Notes under the pieces: model-generated
The model's database searches: none
What the model saw: the letters and a program-made list of their open reading frames with translations, nothing else
What the model was told of the DNA's origin: nothing
Position numbers and translations under genes: made by a program
Assembly (NCBI RefSeq): GCF_011044975.1
Contig: NZ_JAAKZV010000076.1
Coordinates: forward strand, 1 to 32,388
Length of the DNA: 32,388 nt
Reading direction: 5' to 3'
Source of the DNA: Streptomyces coryli
Lineage (GTDB): Bacteria > Actinomycetota > Actinomycetes > Streptomycetales > Streptomycetaceae
Shown: piece by piece, positions 31,779-32,388 of the stretch
How positions within the stretch are numbered: position 1 is the first letter of the stretch
Layout of the letters: each line of letters starts with the position of its first letter

Positions 31779-32388
31779 TCACGCCCCCGCCAGCACCTTC
31801 TCCAGCTCGCTCCCCCACCCCAGCAGCGCCTCGTCCGCGTCCCGCCGGGCGACGATCTGCAGCCCGAGCGGCAGCCCGTTCGCCGCGTGCCCGGCGGGCA
31901 CCGTCAGCGCCGGCACCCCGGCGTTGCTCCACGGCAGACACATGATCGCGCTGCCCGTCGTCGCGAACCCGCGCGGCGCGGGCCCGGGAGCCGGCGGCGC
32001 CACCCACGCGTCAATGCCGCTCTCATCCATCGCCGCCGCCAGCCGCTCCCGGGTCCGCACCCGGTCCGCCAGCGCCGCCTCGTAGTCCGCCCGCGACACC
32101 GCCCGCCCCTCGGCGATGGCCTGCACCGTCTCCGGCCGATACCGGTCGGCGTGCCGCGCGAACCAGTCGGCGTGCGCCTGCGCCAGCTCGTAGCGGTTGG
32201 CGTGGTGCACCTGCACCAGAATTGCGTCGAAGTCGGCCATCACCGGCACCCGCCGCACGTCGTAACCGGCCGCCCGCAGCAGCTCCAGCTGCCCCTCGTA
32301 AGCCGCCAGCCCCTCCGCGTCCGCCCGCTCCAGATACGGCCCTTCCGGGACCCCCAGCACCGGCCGCCGCCCATCGGCCGCCTCCGTC
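31779..32388 (-). CDS. Amidase, C-terminal part (5' end beyond window edge)
   Basis: About 202 residues of the C-terminal region of an amidase-signature enzyme are present. RRPVLGVPEGPYLE, YEGQLELLRAAGYDVRRVPV, the late ADYEAALADRVRTRERLAAAM and PALTVPAGHAANGLPLGLQI, which is the well-known amidase C-terminal signature, are all recognisable. Amidase-signature enzymes cleave small amides through a Ser-cisSer-Lys triad located in the N-terminal part, which is not in the window. The reading frame is open to the window edge, so this is a partial gene. The family also contains the GatA subunit of the tRNA amidotransferase, but the tail looks like a stand-alone hydrolase. Confidence 0.85.
   Translation of the reverse strand, partial: TEAADGRRPVLGVPEGPYLERADAEGLAAYEGQLELLRAAGYDVRRVPVMADFDAILVQVHHANRYELAQAHADWFARHADRYRPETVQAIAEGRAVSRADYEAALADRVRTRERLAAAMDESGIDAWVAPPAPGPAPRGFATTGSAIMCLPWSNAGVPALTVPAGHAANGLPLGLQIVARRDADEALLGWGSELEKVLAGA

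Noticed and set aside
1-32388. tRNA genes, CRISPR arrays, prophage or integrase attachment sites
   Set aside because: No T-loop GGTTCRA-type motif in a cloverleaf context, no regularly spaced repeats and no integrase or transposase gene were found by eye.

Overview
The window looks like the chromosome of a Streptomyces or a close relative. GC is very high with strong third-position GC bias, so long spurious frames lie opposite most genes. GTG starts are common, and the gene families are typical of streptomycetes: a DUF6643-type Gln-rich protein, a GAF-PucR regulator, an RsbW-like ATPase, a Cds1-like PLP enzyme and several TetR regulators. Scanning by eye I found no in-frame TTA codon in any called gene, so bldA control is not expected here. 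I saw no tRNA, rRNA, CRISPR array, phage gene or transposase. No gene-free stretch exceeds 300 bases.

Layout, left to right. (1) 1-2870: a partial ceramidase-like gene diverges from a D-2-hydroxyacid dehydrogenase across a perfect 18-bp palindrome; a DUF72 gene follows. (2) 2666-7802: a MarR regulator diverges from a tightly packed group of a quercetinase-type cupin, an alpha/beta hydrolase translationally coupled to it, an acyl-CoA ligase and, slightly apart, an MHS-family transporter ending in a terminator. This may be a flavonol or aromatic-ester degradation unit. (3) 7875-11213: a methyltransferase converges on a 3-hydroxybutyrate dehydrogenase-like SDR followed by a PucR-type regulator. 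(4) 11250-14245: a Nudix and SRPBCC gene pair diverges from a TetR gene across two matching operators; then a PH-like membrane protein and a glutamate-racemase-like gene. (5) 14304-20975: an HpnB-like glycosyltransferase, a Gln/Pro-rich DUF6643-type protein, a beta-helix/AAA+ fusion, and a polytopic membrane protein that appears to be an alpha/beta hydrolase with a large membrane insertion.

(6) 21140-24784: a DeoR regulator overlapping an SRPBCC gene, a Cds1-like PLP enzyme whose upstream region holds a 179-bp palindromic MITE-like element, a small unknown protein, and an RsbW-like ATPase. (7) 24791-30658: a SHOCT-ATPase-permease ABC operon with ATGA overlaps, divergent from a TetR-DUF4865-DUF2797 group with a clear inverted-repeat operator. 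(8) 30831-32388: a GNAT acetyltransferase and the C-terminal part of an amidase running off the right edge.

Most promising for follow-up are the quercetinase-esterase-CoA ligase unit, the beta-helix/AAA+ fusion, the membrane-split hydrolase and the palindromic element upstream of the Cds1-like gene. Five convergent pairs overlap at their 3' ends, one by 205 bp. All functional assignments come from reading motifs by eye; no database search was run.
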